A model generated the notes under the pieces. That model was not told the DNA's origin, did no database searches, and saw only the letters and a list, made by a program, of their open reading frames with translations. A stretch of 8,431 bases of DNA from JBOGXF01 sp050694275. GTDB lineage: Bacteria; Actinomycetota; CADDZG01; WHSQ01. A program made the translations under genes and the position numbers. The stretch spans positions 1-8,431 of the forward strand of contig JBOGXF010000002.1 of assembly GCA_050694275.1 (NCBI GenBank), given 5' to 3'. The stretch's first letter is position 1. Each line of letters begins with the position of its first letter. Positions 1 to 6,980 of the stretch are shown here, in pieces.

Positions 1-110
1 CCGACGAGGACCATGAACTCTCCGTCATCAATCGAGAGGCTCAGGTGGTCGACCGCAAGGGTGTCGTCCCCGTAGATCTTCGTTACCTCATCGAGCACTA
101 TGTCGCCCAC
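1..110 (-). CDS. ABC transporter ATP-binding protein, MalK/UgpC type (N-terminal fragment)
   Basis: Only the first 36 codons are in the window; the gene runs off the left edge. Translation from GTG at 110 reads VGDIVLDEVTKIYGDD, then LAVDHLSLSIDDGEFMVLV. This is the typical first beta-strand region of ATPases that energise carbohydrate importers, where the pattern V-x-K-x-Y-G and then D-G-E-F-x-V-L-V-G comes just before the Walker A loop. The Walker A motif itself would lie just outside the window. The GTG start is supported by a GGGAGG ribosome-binding site a few bases upstream. In this family the protein hydrolyses ATP at the inner face of the membrane for a binding-protein-dependent sugar or glycerol-phosphate importer. 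The partner permeases and binding protein are not visible, so the substrate cannot be named. Family assignment rests on a short stretch but the pattern is distinctive. Confidence 0.8.
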   Translation of the reverse strand, partial: MGDIVLDEVTKIYGDDTLAVDHLSLSIDDGEFMVLV

Positions 111-171
111 ACAGCCTCCCCCCGATCGGACGCGCGACGAACCTGTCCTTCTCCAGCACTCTAAACCTGTA

Positions 172-196
172 CCTTGCGTAATCTAAACGCGCAAGG
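172..196. promoter_or_regulatory. Perfect 7-bp inverted repeat between two minus-strand genes
   Basis: CCTTGCG at 172-178 and CGCAAGG at 190-196 form a perfect inverted repeat around an 11-base centre. It lies in the 119-base gap between the Asp-box protein gene (ends 230) and the ABC ATPase gene (starts 110). No T-tract follows on the minus strand, so it is a poor intrinsic terminator. On the minus strand a weak TTTAGA / TAGAGT pair, 18 bases apart, partly overlaps it, so an operator near a promoter of the ABC gene is an alternative. Function is inferred from position only. Confidence 0.3.
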
Positions 197-229
197 GGGA
201 CCGTAGTCGCCGGGCGGATATGGAGGGCT

Positions 230-1663
230 TTATCGGAGGCTGGGACCGCCCACCAGCATCCCCACGAGGCCGTCGTTGCCGAGGTCGGCGAGCCCGGTGG
301 GGCCGGCGCACACCTGGGTACACGCGTCCACGAAGGCGCCGTACGGAACGCCGTCGAACCCGACCACCACGTCGAGGAAGTCGAGGACCTGGTTACCGCA
401 GCGTCCCGGCCCGCATCTCCCTCTCTTGACGGGATCGCTCGCGTGATTGACCGTCCCGGAATAGAAGACCGGGCTCTTGGCAAGCGCATCGGCCGTCATC
501 GTCATGTAGCCGTTCCAGGTGACCTTTTGGTAAAGCGCAGTGTCGCACTCATCCTTGCAGTCCTGATACGGCGAGTTCTCGCTCGCCATATAGACGATCG
601 CCACGCTGCCGGGCTTTCCGACGTCGAGGGTTGCCAGATTCGCCTCGGTTATTCCCGGAGCGCCGATCATCAAGAGCTTGCTCCAGGTCTCGCCCCCATC
701 CTTCGAGGTGACGAGATAGGGGAGCCCATTGGCCCCCACGAACGCGTAGTAAATGTTGCCTTTCTTGTCGACGTCCACGCTGGGGTCGGTTGCTCCGACG
801 AGCATCCGGATGTCGGCAACCATCACCCGCGTCCAGGTGAGTCCCTCGTCCTTGCTTATCCCGAGGTACGGGCGCGAGCAGTACTCGCGCGGCAGGTAGA
901 CGGTGCCCTCGTCGTCGACGACTCCGTGACCGTGAAGCCCGCCGCAGAGCTCGTCGGTGCCGAAGAAGCCGCCTTCGCCGTTGGGATCGCCACCGGGGAA
1001 CGCGGGCGAGCCCGTCGGTGAGAACGAGAGGCCACCGTCAACCGATTTGGAACAAGACGAAGAGCCGACGTCGTTCCAGCAGTAATAGAGGATGTTGGCC
1101 TCAATCGGGGTGATCGAAGGGGGCCCGGCGAAGAGCGTCTGGTGATCATTGACCGGGCGTCCGCAAGCGAGCGGGTTCGTAGTCCACGTTTCGCCCTTGT
1201 CCTCGCTGAAAGATAGGTACGAGCAGGCAACGGTGAGGTCGATCGTGTAGAGGCGTTCGGTTCGCTCGTCGACGTAGACGTAAGGATCGAACGAGACGAA
1301 GTGGCGGTTGCGCTCGCCGATCTTCGGCGAGACGTTCTTCCACGTCCGCCCGCCGTTGGTCGAGTGGAGCACGTCGTTGACGAAGTTGGTCTCGAGCGCG
1401 GAGTAAAAGATGTCTCCCTTGCGCGTGAGGCCGAGCGTCGGTTCACGCGCAGGCTGCCCGATCTTGCGAGCGACCGCGGTTGGAGCGTTTGGGGCCGCGG
1501 TGCGCTTGCCGCCCGCGTGGTGCGCGACCGCCCTGCCTCCGGTCTTGACTTTGGATTTGTCGGCATCGGCGACCGGCGCGCTCGGATCGGCCGCAAGACC
1601 GAGCGCGACGATCGCGACGAGCACGACAAAAACGAACACTCGACGATGCGAGTACGTCTGCAT
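230..1663 (-). CDS. Secreted Asp-box (BNR-repeat) beta-propeller protein, sialidase-like fold
   Basis: A protein of 477 residues from ATG at 1663. The frame stays open to 1717, but ATG 1663 has a GGGGA ribosome-binding site about 8 bases upstream and begins directly with a signal peptide: MQTYSHRR, a hydrophobic stretch (about residues 9-24), then AAD, suggesting export. After a low-complexity Ala/Lys-rich linker (about 30-70), five Asp-box motifs of the form S-x-D/N-x-G-x-T-W occur at about residues 101-108, 153-160, 207-214 (degenerate, ending SF), 270-277 and 320-327. Asp-boxes mark hairpin turns of beta-propellers such as sialidases and photosystem-assembly or Vps10-like proteins. I do not see an FRIP-type sialidase motif, so catalysis is unproven and a binding or surface role is equally possible. 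There are 12 cysteines, several in close pairs (369/373, 417/422, 448/452), fitting disulfides outside the cytoplasm. It is divergent from the kinase gene to its right. Confidence 0.8.
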   Translation of the reverse strand: MQTYSHRRVFVFVVLVAIVALGLAADPSAPVADADKSKVKTGGRAVAHHAGGKRTAAPNAPTAVARKIGQPAREPTLGLTRKGDIFYSALETNFVNDVLHSTNGGRTWKNVSPKIGERNRHFVSFDPYVYVDERTERLYTIDLTVACSYLSFSEDKGETWTTNPLACGRPVNDHQTLFAGPPSITPIEANILYYCWNDVGSSSCSKSVDGGLSFSPTGSPAFPGGDPNGEGGFFGTDELCGGLHGHGVVDDEGTVYLPREYCSRPYLGISKDEGLTWTRVMVADIRMLVGATDPSVDVDKKGNIYYAFVGANGLPYLVTSKDGGETWSKLLMIGAPGITEANLATLDVGKPGSVAIVYMASENSPYQDCKDECDTALYQKVTWNGYMTMTADALAKSPVFYSGTVNHASDPVKRGRCGPGRCGNQVLDFLDVVVGFDGVPYGAFVDACTQVCAGPTGLADLGNDGLVGMLVGGPSLR

Positions 1664-1806
1664 TTTTTGTGTCCCCTTTGCCCCGGTTGACCCGGTTTGA
1701 GATGGATGAAAAGACAATTCGCCGACCGCGCGACATCCCCTTTTTGGATGATGCTTCCTATCCCTGGGGACGATTAAAGGGAATTGGGCGTGGCGCCGAT
1801 TGCTTG

Positions 1807-1827
1807 ACTAGCCTGTTTTAACTAGCC
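1807..1827. repeat. Short direct repeat in the divergent spacer
   Basis: The heptamer ACTAGCC occurs at 1807-1813 and 1821-1827, with a 7-base T-rich centre (tgtttta) between. It lies in the roughly 200-base spacer between the divergently read Asp-box protein (start 1663) and histidine kinase (start 1862). Such spacing could suit a dimeric regulator. No convincing -35/-10 pair with normal spacing could be assigned around it, although TTGACT (1804-1809) matches a -35 box well. Chance occurrence is possible. Confidence 0.25.
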
Positions 1828-1861
1828 ACGGGTGGGGCGAACCGCCGCGACTGGAGGGTCG

Positions 1862-3274
1862 GTGATCCCGCAGGCCAGAGCAGATCTGAAACGACGGAGG
1901 AGCCGCCTCCAAGCGGCGGTGTTCGCGCTCCTGCTCACGTTCGCGGCCTTTGCCGTGGCCCTTAGCTTTCTGGGTCCGGAGCTCGCCGGCGCTCTCCAAA
2001 GAACGCCACTTTCGGCCCGGCTCGGGGTGCTCGCGCTGACGATCGGATTCGCGGCGCTGGTGTGGGAAAGCGACCGCGAGCTCGGTCGACTCAGTCGAGC
2101 GCTCGAGCGACAACAGATTCTGATCGCGGCTTCAGAGAATCGCCTGAAGGTTGTCGAGGCTTTGCTCGACGCGGGAGAGCGGTTGGGCGCCCCGTTGCTG
2201 ACCGACGATGTGCTCAGGGTCATTCTCGAAGCAGCAGTCGATCTCGCCGATGCTGCCGGCGGACGTATCGAGCTCCACAACGAAGATCAACCAGACGGTC
2301 TCGCGATTTCTCGTTCCCATTCGATCGGTGAGAGCACTTCGCTTGGTGCCAGAGTTTCTCTGTTTGCCCGCGGCCGGGCCCTTGCGACCTTGGAGCTCTT
2401 CGGCCGGTTCGAGGAAGGACCGTTCGAGCCCATGAAGATCGAAGCGGTGGAACGCTTCGCGGTGCATGCGGCCGAGGCCTTGAGCAAGGCCCTCACCCTC
2501 GCCGAGCACCGAGCATCGCTCGCCCAAATGAAGATGGCGTCGCTCGTCAAATCGCGGTTTCTGGCGACGGTTTCACACGAGCTCATGACACCGTTAACGC
2601 CGATTCTCGGTTACTCGTCGACGATCGACAATCATTGGGCCCGATTGTCAGACGAACAGAAGCAAGAGTTCGTGAGAATCATTCGTGACCAGGCCGCCCG
2701 ACTTTCGCTTCACCTGCAGCGTCTCTTGGATGCCGCGCGGCTCGAGATCGGAGGTATCACCCCTCACCGCGTCCCCCACGACGTTCGCGACTCGGTCACC
2801 GAAGCGCTTCGGTTGATACCGGAGCGACTTGGGCACCGCGTTGAACTGAAGCTGCCTCCCCACCCGGTCAAGGCCGAGGTAGACCCCTTCGTAGTGCGGG
2901 AGGTTGTCTCGAATCTCGTTGACAACGCCCTCCGTTACTCAACCGGACAGATCGTCATCACGCTGAAGGCCCACCCGTACTTCATCTCGATGCAGGTGGC
3001 CGACTCGGGACCGGGTATCGATCCGGAGAGTCTGGACATGCTTCTGTCCCCGGCGAAACGCCTCGAGCCGCGCGATGCCGGCGGGATGGGGCTCGGCCTT
3101 CACATCGTGCACTCGCTCGTTTCAGATCACGGCGGCACCGTCGAAATCGAGAGCGACGACACGGGCACGGTGGTGGCGGTTCGATTGCCGCGCGCGCCGG
3201 AGATCCTGATGCGATCCTCACGCACGGCCGGAGGTGGAGCCGGGACGGGGCCTTTAGCCCGTTCTAACTATTGA
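1862..3274 (+). CDS. Membrane-bound sensor histidine kinase with GAF-like domain
   Basis: A protein of 470 residues from GTG 1862, chosen because GGAGGG (1853-1858) lies just upstream; an upstream in-frame GTG at 1832 lacks such a site. Two hydrophobic segments (about residues 17-37 and 51-68) with a short loop anchor it in the membrane and leave almost no external domain. A short helical stretch leads to a GAF-like region (about 95-215), which in other kinases senses small molecules or redox state. The dimerisation/phosphoacceptor domain follows, with H-box FLATVSHELMTPLTPILGYS and phosphoacceptor His about 239; the usual HELRTP arginine is Met here. The ATPase domain shows an N-box (NLVDNALRYS, about 351-360), a G1 box (DSGPGID, about 381) and a G2 box (GGMGLGLHIV, about 407). 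All core residues are present, so it should autophosphorylate. The Gly-rich tail is probably disordered. The response regulator starts 33 bases downstream and is the likely partner. The signal sensed is unknown. Confidence 0.9.
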   Translation: MIPQARADLKRRRSRLQAAVFALLLTFAAFAVALSFLGPELAGALQRTPLSARLGVLALTIGFAALVWESDRELGRLSRALERQQILIAASENRLKVVEALLDAGERLGAPLLTDDVLRVILEAAVDLADAAGGRIELHNEDQPDGLAISRSHSIGESTSLGARVSLFARGRALATLELFGRFEEGPFEPMKIEAVERFAVHAAEALSKALTLAEHRASLAQMKMASLVKSRFLATVSHELMTPLTPILGYSSTIDNHWARLSDEQKQEFVRIIRDQAARLSLHLQRLLDAARLEIGGITPHRVPHDVRDSVTEALRLIPERLGHRVELKLPPHPVKAEVDPFVVREVVSNLVDNALRYSTGQIVITLKAHPYFISMQVADSGPGIDPESLDMLLSPAKRLEPRDAGGMGLGLHIVHSLVSDHGGTVEIESDDTGTVVAVRLPRAPEILMRSSRTAGGGAGTGPLARSNY

Positions 3275-3307
3275 TGTTGAAGGGTTGCTTAGCCCAGGCT
3301 TAGAAGC

Positions 3308-3664
3308 ATGGCAAGCCGACCGGTAGTCCTACTGGTTGACGACGACGCGTCGATGCGTGAGCTTCTGTCGGGCATCTTCACCATGCATGGCGGTTTCCGC
3401 ATCGGGGGGCTCGCCGGGGACGGGTTCGAGGGAGCGATGCTTGCGGCTGACCTGATGCCCGACGTCGTGATACTCGACTACTTCATGCCGCGCTGGGATG
3501 GAGCGAAGGCCGCTGAGTTCATCAGGGAGCACTGCCCGAAGACGAAGATAATTGCTTTCTCTGCAGTACTTGATGCGCCTCCGGATTGGGCCGACAGCTT
3601 CTTGATGAAGACGGACATCAGCCGCCTGGTTCCTCTCTGCGAGAACCTCGCTCGCGCGTCCTAG
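3308..3664 (+). CDS. Single-domain CheY-like response regulator
   Basis: A 118-residue protein consisting only of a receiver domain. The acidic pocket is DDD at residues 11-13, the phosphoacceptor is Asp57 (VILDYFMP), the conserved Ser/Thr is Ser85 (AFSA) and the conserved Lys is Lys101 (LMKT). With these residues intact it should accept phosphate from a histidine kinase, almost certainly the one encoded 33 bases upstream on the same strand. There is no DNA-binding, cyclase or other effector domain, so it must act by protein-protein contact, pass phosphate on in a relay, or act as a phosphate sink. The ATG start is the only one that preserves the first beta-strand; its ribosome-binding site is weak, which fits translational dependence on the kinase message. 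Its stop lies 8 bases from the end of the convergent thiolase gene. Confidence 0.88.
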   Translation: MASRPVVLLVDDDASMRELLSGIFTMHGGFRIGGLAGDGFEGAMLAADLMPDVVILDYFMPRWDGAKAAEFIREHCPKTKIIAFSAVLDAPPDWADSFLMKTDISRLVPLCENLARAS

Positions 3665-3672
3665 TAGGGCAC

Positions 3673-4836
3673 CTAGAGCTTCTCGACGATCATCGCCATC
3701 CCCTGGCCCCCGCCCACACACATCGTCTCGAGCCCGATGGTGGCGTTGTCATCGGAGGCGAGATCGTTGAGCAGCGTGCACATGATGCGGGCGCCGGTCA
3801 TCCCGTAGGGGTGACCGAGCGCAATGGCGCCGCCGTGAGGATTGAAGCGATCGTCGAACGGGTCCATCCCGACCTCGCGACACACTGGAATGACCTGAGC
3901 CGCGAAGGCCTCGTTGAGCTCCATGAAATCGACGTTGTCGAGGGACATACCCGATTGTTTGAGCACTTTGCGCACGGCTTCGATCGGGCCGATGCCCATG
4001 ACCTCGGGTGCGACCCCGGAAACCGATGAAGCGATTATCCGGGCGATGGGGGTGATCCCCAATTGCCCGGCGCGCTCGTCGCTCATGACTACGACGGCCG
4101 CAGCACCGTCGTTAAGTGGACAGGAATTGCCGGCCGTTACCTTGCCATCCGGCTTGAATGCCGGCTCAAGGCCGGCGAGCTTCTCAAGAGTGGAGCTGGG
4201 ACGCGGGCCGTCGTCCTGAGACACGACTGAGCCGTCCTCCTTTTCGTAAGCAGTGATCTCGCGCTCGAAAACACCTGAGGTTTGAGCTGCAACCGCCCGC
4301 TCCTGCGAGCGTTGAGCGAACCGGTCCATCTCCTCGCGGCTGACGTCGAACCTCTCGGCGACATTCTCGGCGGTCATGCCCATCGGGATATAGACGTTTG
4401 CGATCTCGGCGTCATCGCCGAAGAGCTTGGGATGGAGCTCGTCAACGTCCTTGGGGTATCCGTCAACCTGGGAGATCGACTCCACCCCACCGGCGATGTA
4501 GACATCGCCCTCACCCGCTCTGATCGCGTGGAAGGCCATCCGAATGGTCTGGAGGCTCGAGGCGCAGAAGCGGTTGACGGTCGTCCCCGGAACGTGTTCG
4601 GGCAAGCCGGCGAGCAGGGCCGCGCGCCTACCAAGGTTCATGCCCTGTTTCTGTTCGGGAAAGCCGCACCCGATCATCACGTCGATAACCTCGCCCGGAT
4701 CGACTGCGGGGACTTGCTCCATCGCCTTCCTTATTGCGAAGGCGATGAGGTCGTCGGGGCGGACGTCGGCCAGCGAGCCTTTCTTGGCGCGGCCGATCGG
4801 TGTGCGGGTAGCGGCGACGATCACGGCGTCGGGCAT
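3673..4836 (-). CDS. Acetyl-CoA acyltransferase (thiolase)
   Basis: A 387-residue cytoplasmic enzyme, full length for the thiolase family. It begins MPDAVIVAATRTPIGRAKKG, the standard thiolase N-terminus. The acyl-accepting nucleophile is Cys91 (NRFCASSLQ). The other active-site residues are His334 in NPHGG, His342 in GHPYGMTGAR, and Cys373 in MCVGGGQG, which acts as the general base. The enzyme either cleaves 3-ketoacyl-CoA with CoA (beta-oxidation, FadA-like) or condenses two acetyl-CoA; sequence alone does not settle which. ATG 4836 is preceded by AAGGAG at about 10 bases. It is read in the same direction as the SCP-2 and 59-residue genes upstream, but the terminator at 4913-4938 suggests its own promoter in the roughly 80-base gap. 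SCP-2-like carriers and thiolases often occur together in lipid metabolism, so a shared pathway is plausible. No partner dehydrogenase or hydratase is in the window. Confidence 0.93.
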   Translation of the reverse strand: MPDAVIVAATRTPIGRAKKGSLADVRPDDLIAFAIRKAMEQVPAVDPGEVIDVMIGCGFPEQKQGMNLGRRAALLAGLPEHVPGTTVNRFCASSLQTIRMAFHAIRAGEGDVYIAGGVESISQVDGYPKDVDELHPKLFGDDAEIANVYIPMGMTAENVAERFDVSREEMDRFAQRSQERAVAAQTSGVFEREITAYEKEDGSVVSQDDGPRPSSTLEKLAGLEPAFKPDGKVTAGNSCPLNDGAAAVVVMSDERAGQLGITPIARIIASSVSGVAPEVMGIGPIEAVRKVLKQSGMSLDNVDFMELNEAFAAQVIPVCREVGMDPFDDRFNPHGGAIALGHPYGMTGARIMCTLLNDLASDDNATIGLETMCVGGGQGMAMIVEKL

Positions 4837-4912
4837 CGGAGATCGCTCCTTGGACCTAGGGGGTTCGGGCGCAGCCTACCCGGTGGCGTGGGAGGGAACG
4901 ATCTCGGGCGCG

Positions 4913-4938
4913 AAAAGAGCCCGGCCGCTGCCGGGCTC
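4913..4938 (-). terminator. Intrinsic terminator after the 59-residue protein gene
   Basis: On the minus strand GAGCCCGGC, a 4-base loop, and GCCGGGCTC form a perfect 9-bp GC-rich stem (4917-4938). It is followed directly by TTTT (4913-4916) and then CG. It starts 2 bases past the stop codon of the small protein (stop 4941-4943), ideal placement for ending the SCP-2/small-protein transcript before the thiolase gene. The T-tract is short, so termination may be partial. Confidence 0.75.
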
Positions 4939-4940
4939 CT

Positions 4941-5120
4941 CTAGCGGAACAAGCCGTTGGTCGACAGGACCAGATCGGCGGCCGACTGATCCGCGACCTC
5001 CTGGGTTTCGGCATCTTCGAGGATTCGCAGCCAGTCGCGGCCCTTCTCGATGAGGTGAGGCAGGTCGGGGCCGTCGAGCAGTCCCGCGTCGATGAGCTCG
5101 CTGAAGATCGCCGTCGTCAT
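4941..5120 (-). CDS. Small 59-residue protein of unknown function
   Basis: The protein starts MTTAIFSELIDAGLLDGPDL and ends STNGLFR. The ATG at 5120 was chosen over longer in-frame starts because a near-perfect ribosome-binding site, AGGAGGTGAC, lies immediately before it. It is acidic and predicted mostly helical, with no cysteines, no signal peptide and no membrane segment. I do not recognise a family. It is the second gene after the SCP-2-like protein (gap about 118 bases) and is closed by an intrinsic terminator, so it is probably co-transcribed with it. The strong ribosome-binding site and tight terminator argue that this is a real, well-translated gene rather than a chance frame. A role linked to the lipid carrier or thiolase is only a guess from position. 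Confidence 0.7.
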   Translation of the reverse strand: MTTAIFSELIDAGLLDGPDLPHLIEKGRDWLRILEDAETQEVADQSAADLVLSTNGLFR

Positions 5121-5238
5121 GTCACCTCCTACGGTGGGCGTGCGTCTCAGTGGGCGGTCCGTTCGCACCTGAAAGGCTAGCAAGTCGTCTTGACCGTCAG
5201 GTCCACTATGCCCGGTCTGGCTGAGTACCTGAGCGCCC

Positions 5239-5658
5239 TCAGAATTCGCGGCGGAAGAACTTCTGCATCTGCATGGCGAACATCATGTCGCCCTGCAGCT
5301 TGAGCTTGCCCGTCATGAACAGCTGTGGGCCCTCGGCCTGGCCGAAGATGAGCCTCACGAAGTCGACGAGGTCGAGCTGGAGGGTCAGTCGTGGTGAATC
5401 GGCGGGTCCGGGGCTTGTGGAACAGACGCCCTCGGAGATCTCCACTTTCCATTGCTTGACGCCCTCGTCGGATTTGATGTCGTACTGGATGATGGAGCTC
5501 ACTCCCGCGGCCGGCTCGGGTTGGAAGGCTTCCTCCATTCCGGAAAAGATGCCGGCGAGGACACCGTCGATGCCCAGCTCGCTGATCTGCTTCGCGAGCT
5601 CGTCGTCGGAGAGGTTCTCGACCGTTGCGGCGAGCTGCGCGGGGTCCGGCCTGTCCAT
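5239..5658 (-). CDS. SCP-2 sterol-transfer-family lipid-binding protein
   Basis: A 139-residue cytoplasmic protein. After a charged helical N-terminus (about 1-28), the rest fits an SCP-2 fold. This includes a helix followed by strands (SSIIQYDIKSDEG, KQWKVEISEG), a strand/helix unit (PRLTLQLDLVDFVRLIFG), and the characteristic C-terminal motif GKLKLQGDMMFAMQMQKFF (about 117-135), where the family has G-x-L-x-V/L-x-G-D followed by an amphipathic helix. SCP-2 domains bind acyl-CoAs, fatty acids or sterols in a hydrophobic tunnel and may deliver them to enzymes such as thiolases. ATG 5658 has AGGAGG 4 bases upstream. The gene is followed by the 59-residue gene and a terminator, with the thiolase beyond. 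The left end of the insertion element lies about 45 bases upstream of the start codon, so the native promoter may have been separated from the gene. Confidence 0.85.
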   Translation of the reverse strand: MDRPDPAQLAATVENLSDDELAKQISELGIDGVLAGIFSGMEEAFQPEPAAGVSSIIQYDIKSDEGVKQWKVEISEGVCSTSPGPADSPRLTLQLDLVDFVRLIFGQAEGPQLFMTGKLKLQGDMMFAMQMQKFFRREF

Positions 5659-5710
5659 CGGTCCTCCTGGTGCGCTCGATTGGGGAAGCGCCGACCCTAC
5701 GTCACGACCA

Positions 5711-5799
5711 GCAGCACATCGTTCCGGATCTCTTAGGCGGGGTTGCCAGCATCACATCGTTCCGGTCTTAGGCGGGGTTTCCAGCATCACATCGTTCCG
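5711..5799. repeat. Left-end array: three copies of the terminal motif
   Basis: Copies at 5711-5726 (GCAGCACATCGTTCCG, one change), 5749-5764 and 5784-5799 (both GCATCACATCGTTCCG). Start-to-start distances are 38 and 35 bases. The spacers also match each other: both contain TCTTAGGCGGGGTT followed by a CCA just before the next copy, so the left end is a short tandem duplication of a 35-38 base unit. The innermost copy ends 7 bases from the transposase stop codon. These are probable transposase-binding sites. Confidence 0.92.
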
Positions 5800-5806
5800 T
5801 TAGAGG

Positions 5807-6973
5807 TCAGAACTTCAGCGCGAAGTCGAGCTCTCTGTGCCATGCATACCCCTCGGCTTCGACGACGAGGCGTTGGGTCCGCACATGCAGAGTCGCAGTG
5901 ACGTAGCGGTGAACGAGCACCTGAGGCATCTCGATCTTGGCATCGAGCACCTTGAGGACGCGGTCGGAGCGGATCAGGCGAACGAACTCGATAAGGCCTC
6001 GCCGGGGAAGCGCGCTCGGTGGTTCAAAGCCGCTGTCAGGAAAGCGCGTGATGAAGTGCAGCTTGCGCTCCCACTGATCTGGGGCCATGCCCTTGAGAAC
6101 CGAATAGCGGTGGTGCGAGTTGTGGAATCTCTCGAAGGTGCGCGCTCGCCTCTTTAGGTGTGCAACGTTTGTGAAGCGCTCGGTGCGAAAGAAGTTCTTG
6201 TCGAATGTGTCGTTGAAGTGCTCGACTACCGGGTTGCGCCACGGCTCGCCGAAGGGGATGAACTGCACCCTTGCCCCGAGCGCGAGGCAGGTCCACACCG
6301 GCACGGCAAGATGGCGCCCGCGGCCCTGCAGGGTTAGCCCGTTGTCGAATCTCGCTCGAGTGGGCACCCCGAGGCGCCGCCACAGAGACACAAGAGCACC
6401 CGCGACCTCCCACTCTTCCTTGCTCTTGATGATCTCGATAGCGGCTCGCCGGCGCCCGAGGTCGACCGCGTTCAGCGCGTAGAAGGGCACGCCGCCCTCG
6501 AGGTGGCGGGGTCCGACGAGGTCGATCTCGTGCAACGCGTTGGGCTTGATGAGAAGCGGCCCAGAAGGGTAGGGGGTGCCCTTTGCGACGTAGCGGTTGC
6601 GGGCGCGCCGCTTTGCGACCTGGGCGCGCGCGAGGATGCGCTCGATCGTCCACCTCTCCGGTGAGGTGACGCCGAGCTTTTGCATCTCCCACGCGATCGC
6701 GACCGCGCCGACCTGGGACCATGGGTCGTCCATCAAACGGCCGCGAATCTCGAGCACCATCCGCTCGGTCTCCTCGGGAGTTTGGCGCGCCTGGGTGATG
6801 GGGGCACGTGACCGGTCGTGCGCCCAGCTGTCATCTTTGGGGTCGTAGCGCGCCACCCACTTGCGGACCCATCGGTCGCTGCGACCGAGGTCGGCTGCGA
6901 CCTTTCCTGCCGGCTCCCCCGCGAGCACTCGCGTCACCGCTTCCCGTCGGACCCGTTCCTCCACGTTGCCCAT
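5807..6973 (-). CDS. IS481-like DDE transposase
   Basis: A 388-residue intact transposase. The N-terminus (about 1-45) is a helix-turn-helix (AADLGRSDRWVRKWVARY) for end recognition, followed by a second helical DNA-binding region to about 125. The integrase-type catalytic core has Asp151 (HEIDLVGP), Asp210 (ARFDNGLT) and Glu251 (PWRNPVVEHFNDTF), the retroviral-integrase-like DDE triad that makes the cuts and strand joins of transposition. A C-terminal small beta-domain (about 325-388, LIEFVRLIRSDRVL and following) resembles the Mu-type C-terminal domain seen in many IS481 and Tn552-like proteins. ATG 6973 follows AGAGGAGG by about 5 bases, but that site is partly inside a hairpin (6981-7010), which may limit translation. 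The stop lies beside the inner left-end repeat. It reads toward the SCP-2 gene. Confidence 0.9.
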   Translation of the reverse strand: MGNVEERVRREAVTRVLAGEPAGKVAADLGRSDRWVRKWVARYDPKDDSWAHDRSRAPITQARQTPEETERMVLEIRGRLMDDPWSQVGAVAIAWEMQKLGVTSPERWTIERILARAQVAKRRARNRYVAKGTPYPSGPLLIKPNALHEIDLVGPRHLEGGVPFYALNAVDLGRRRAAIEIIKSKEEWEVAGALVSLWRRLGVPTRARFDNGLTLQGRGRHLAVPVWTCLALGARVQFIPFGEPWRNPVVEHFNDTFDKNFFRTERFTNVAHLKRRARTFERFHNSHHRYSVLKGMAPDQWERKLHFITRFPDSGFEPPSALPRRGLIEFVRLIRSDRVLKVLDAKIEMPQVLVHRYVTATLHVRTQRLVVEAEGYAWHRELDFALKF

Positions 6974-6980
6974 GGGGCCT

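Noticed and set aside
443..1021. Plus-strand frame of 192 residues inside the Asp-box protein gene
   Set aside because: The opposite strand encodes clear Asp-boxes and a signal peptide; this frame shows no domain and no ribosome-binding site.
3274..3303. Nine-codon frame (MLKGCLAQA) overlapping the kinase stop
   Set aside because: Too short to support; no ribosome-binding site of its own beyond chance.
4282..4944. Plus-strand frame of 220 residues opposite the thiolase
   Set aside because: The minus strand carries all thiolase catalytic motifs; this is a shadow.
5221..5241. Short CTGAG/CTCAG stem just after the SCP-2 stop
   Set aside because: Only 5 bp with no T-tract; too weak to call a terminator.
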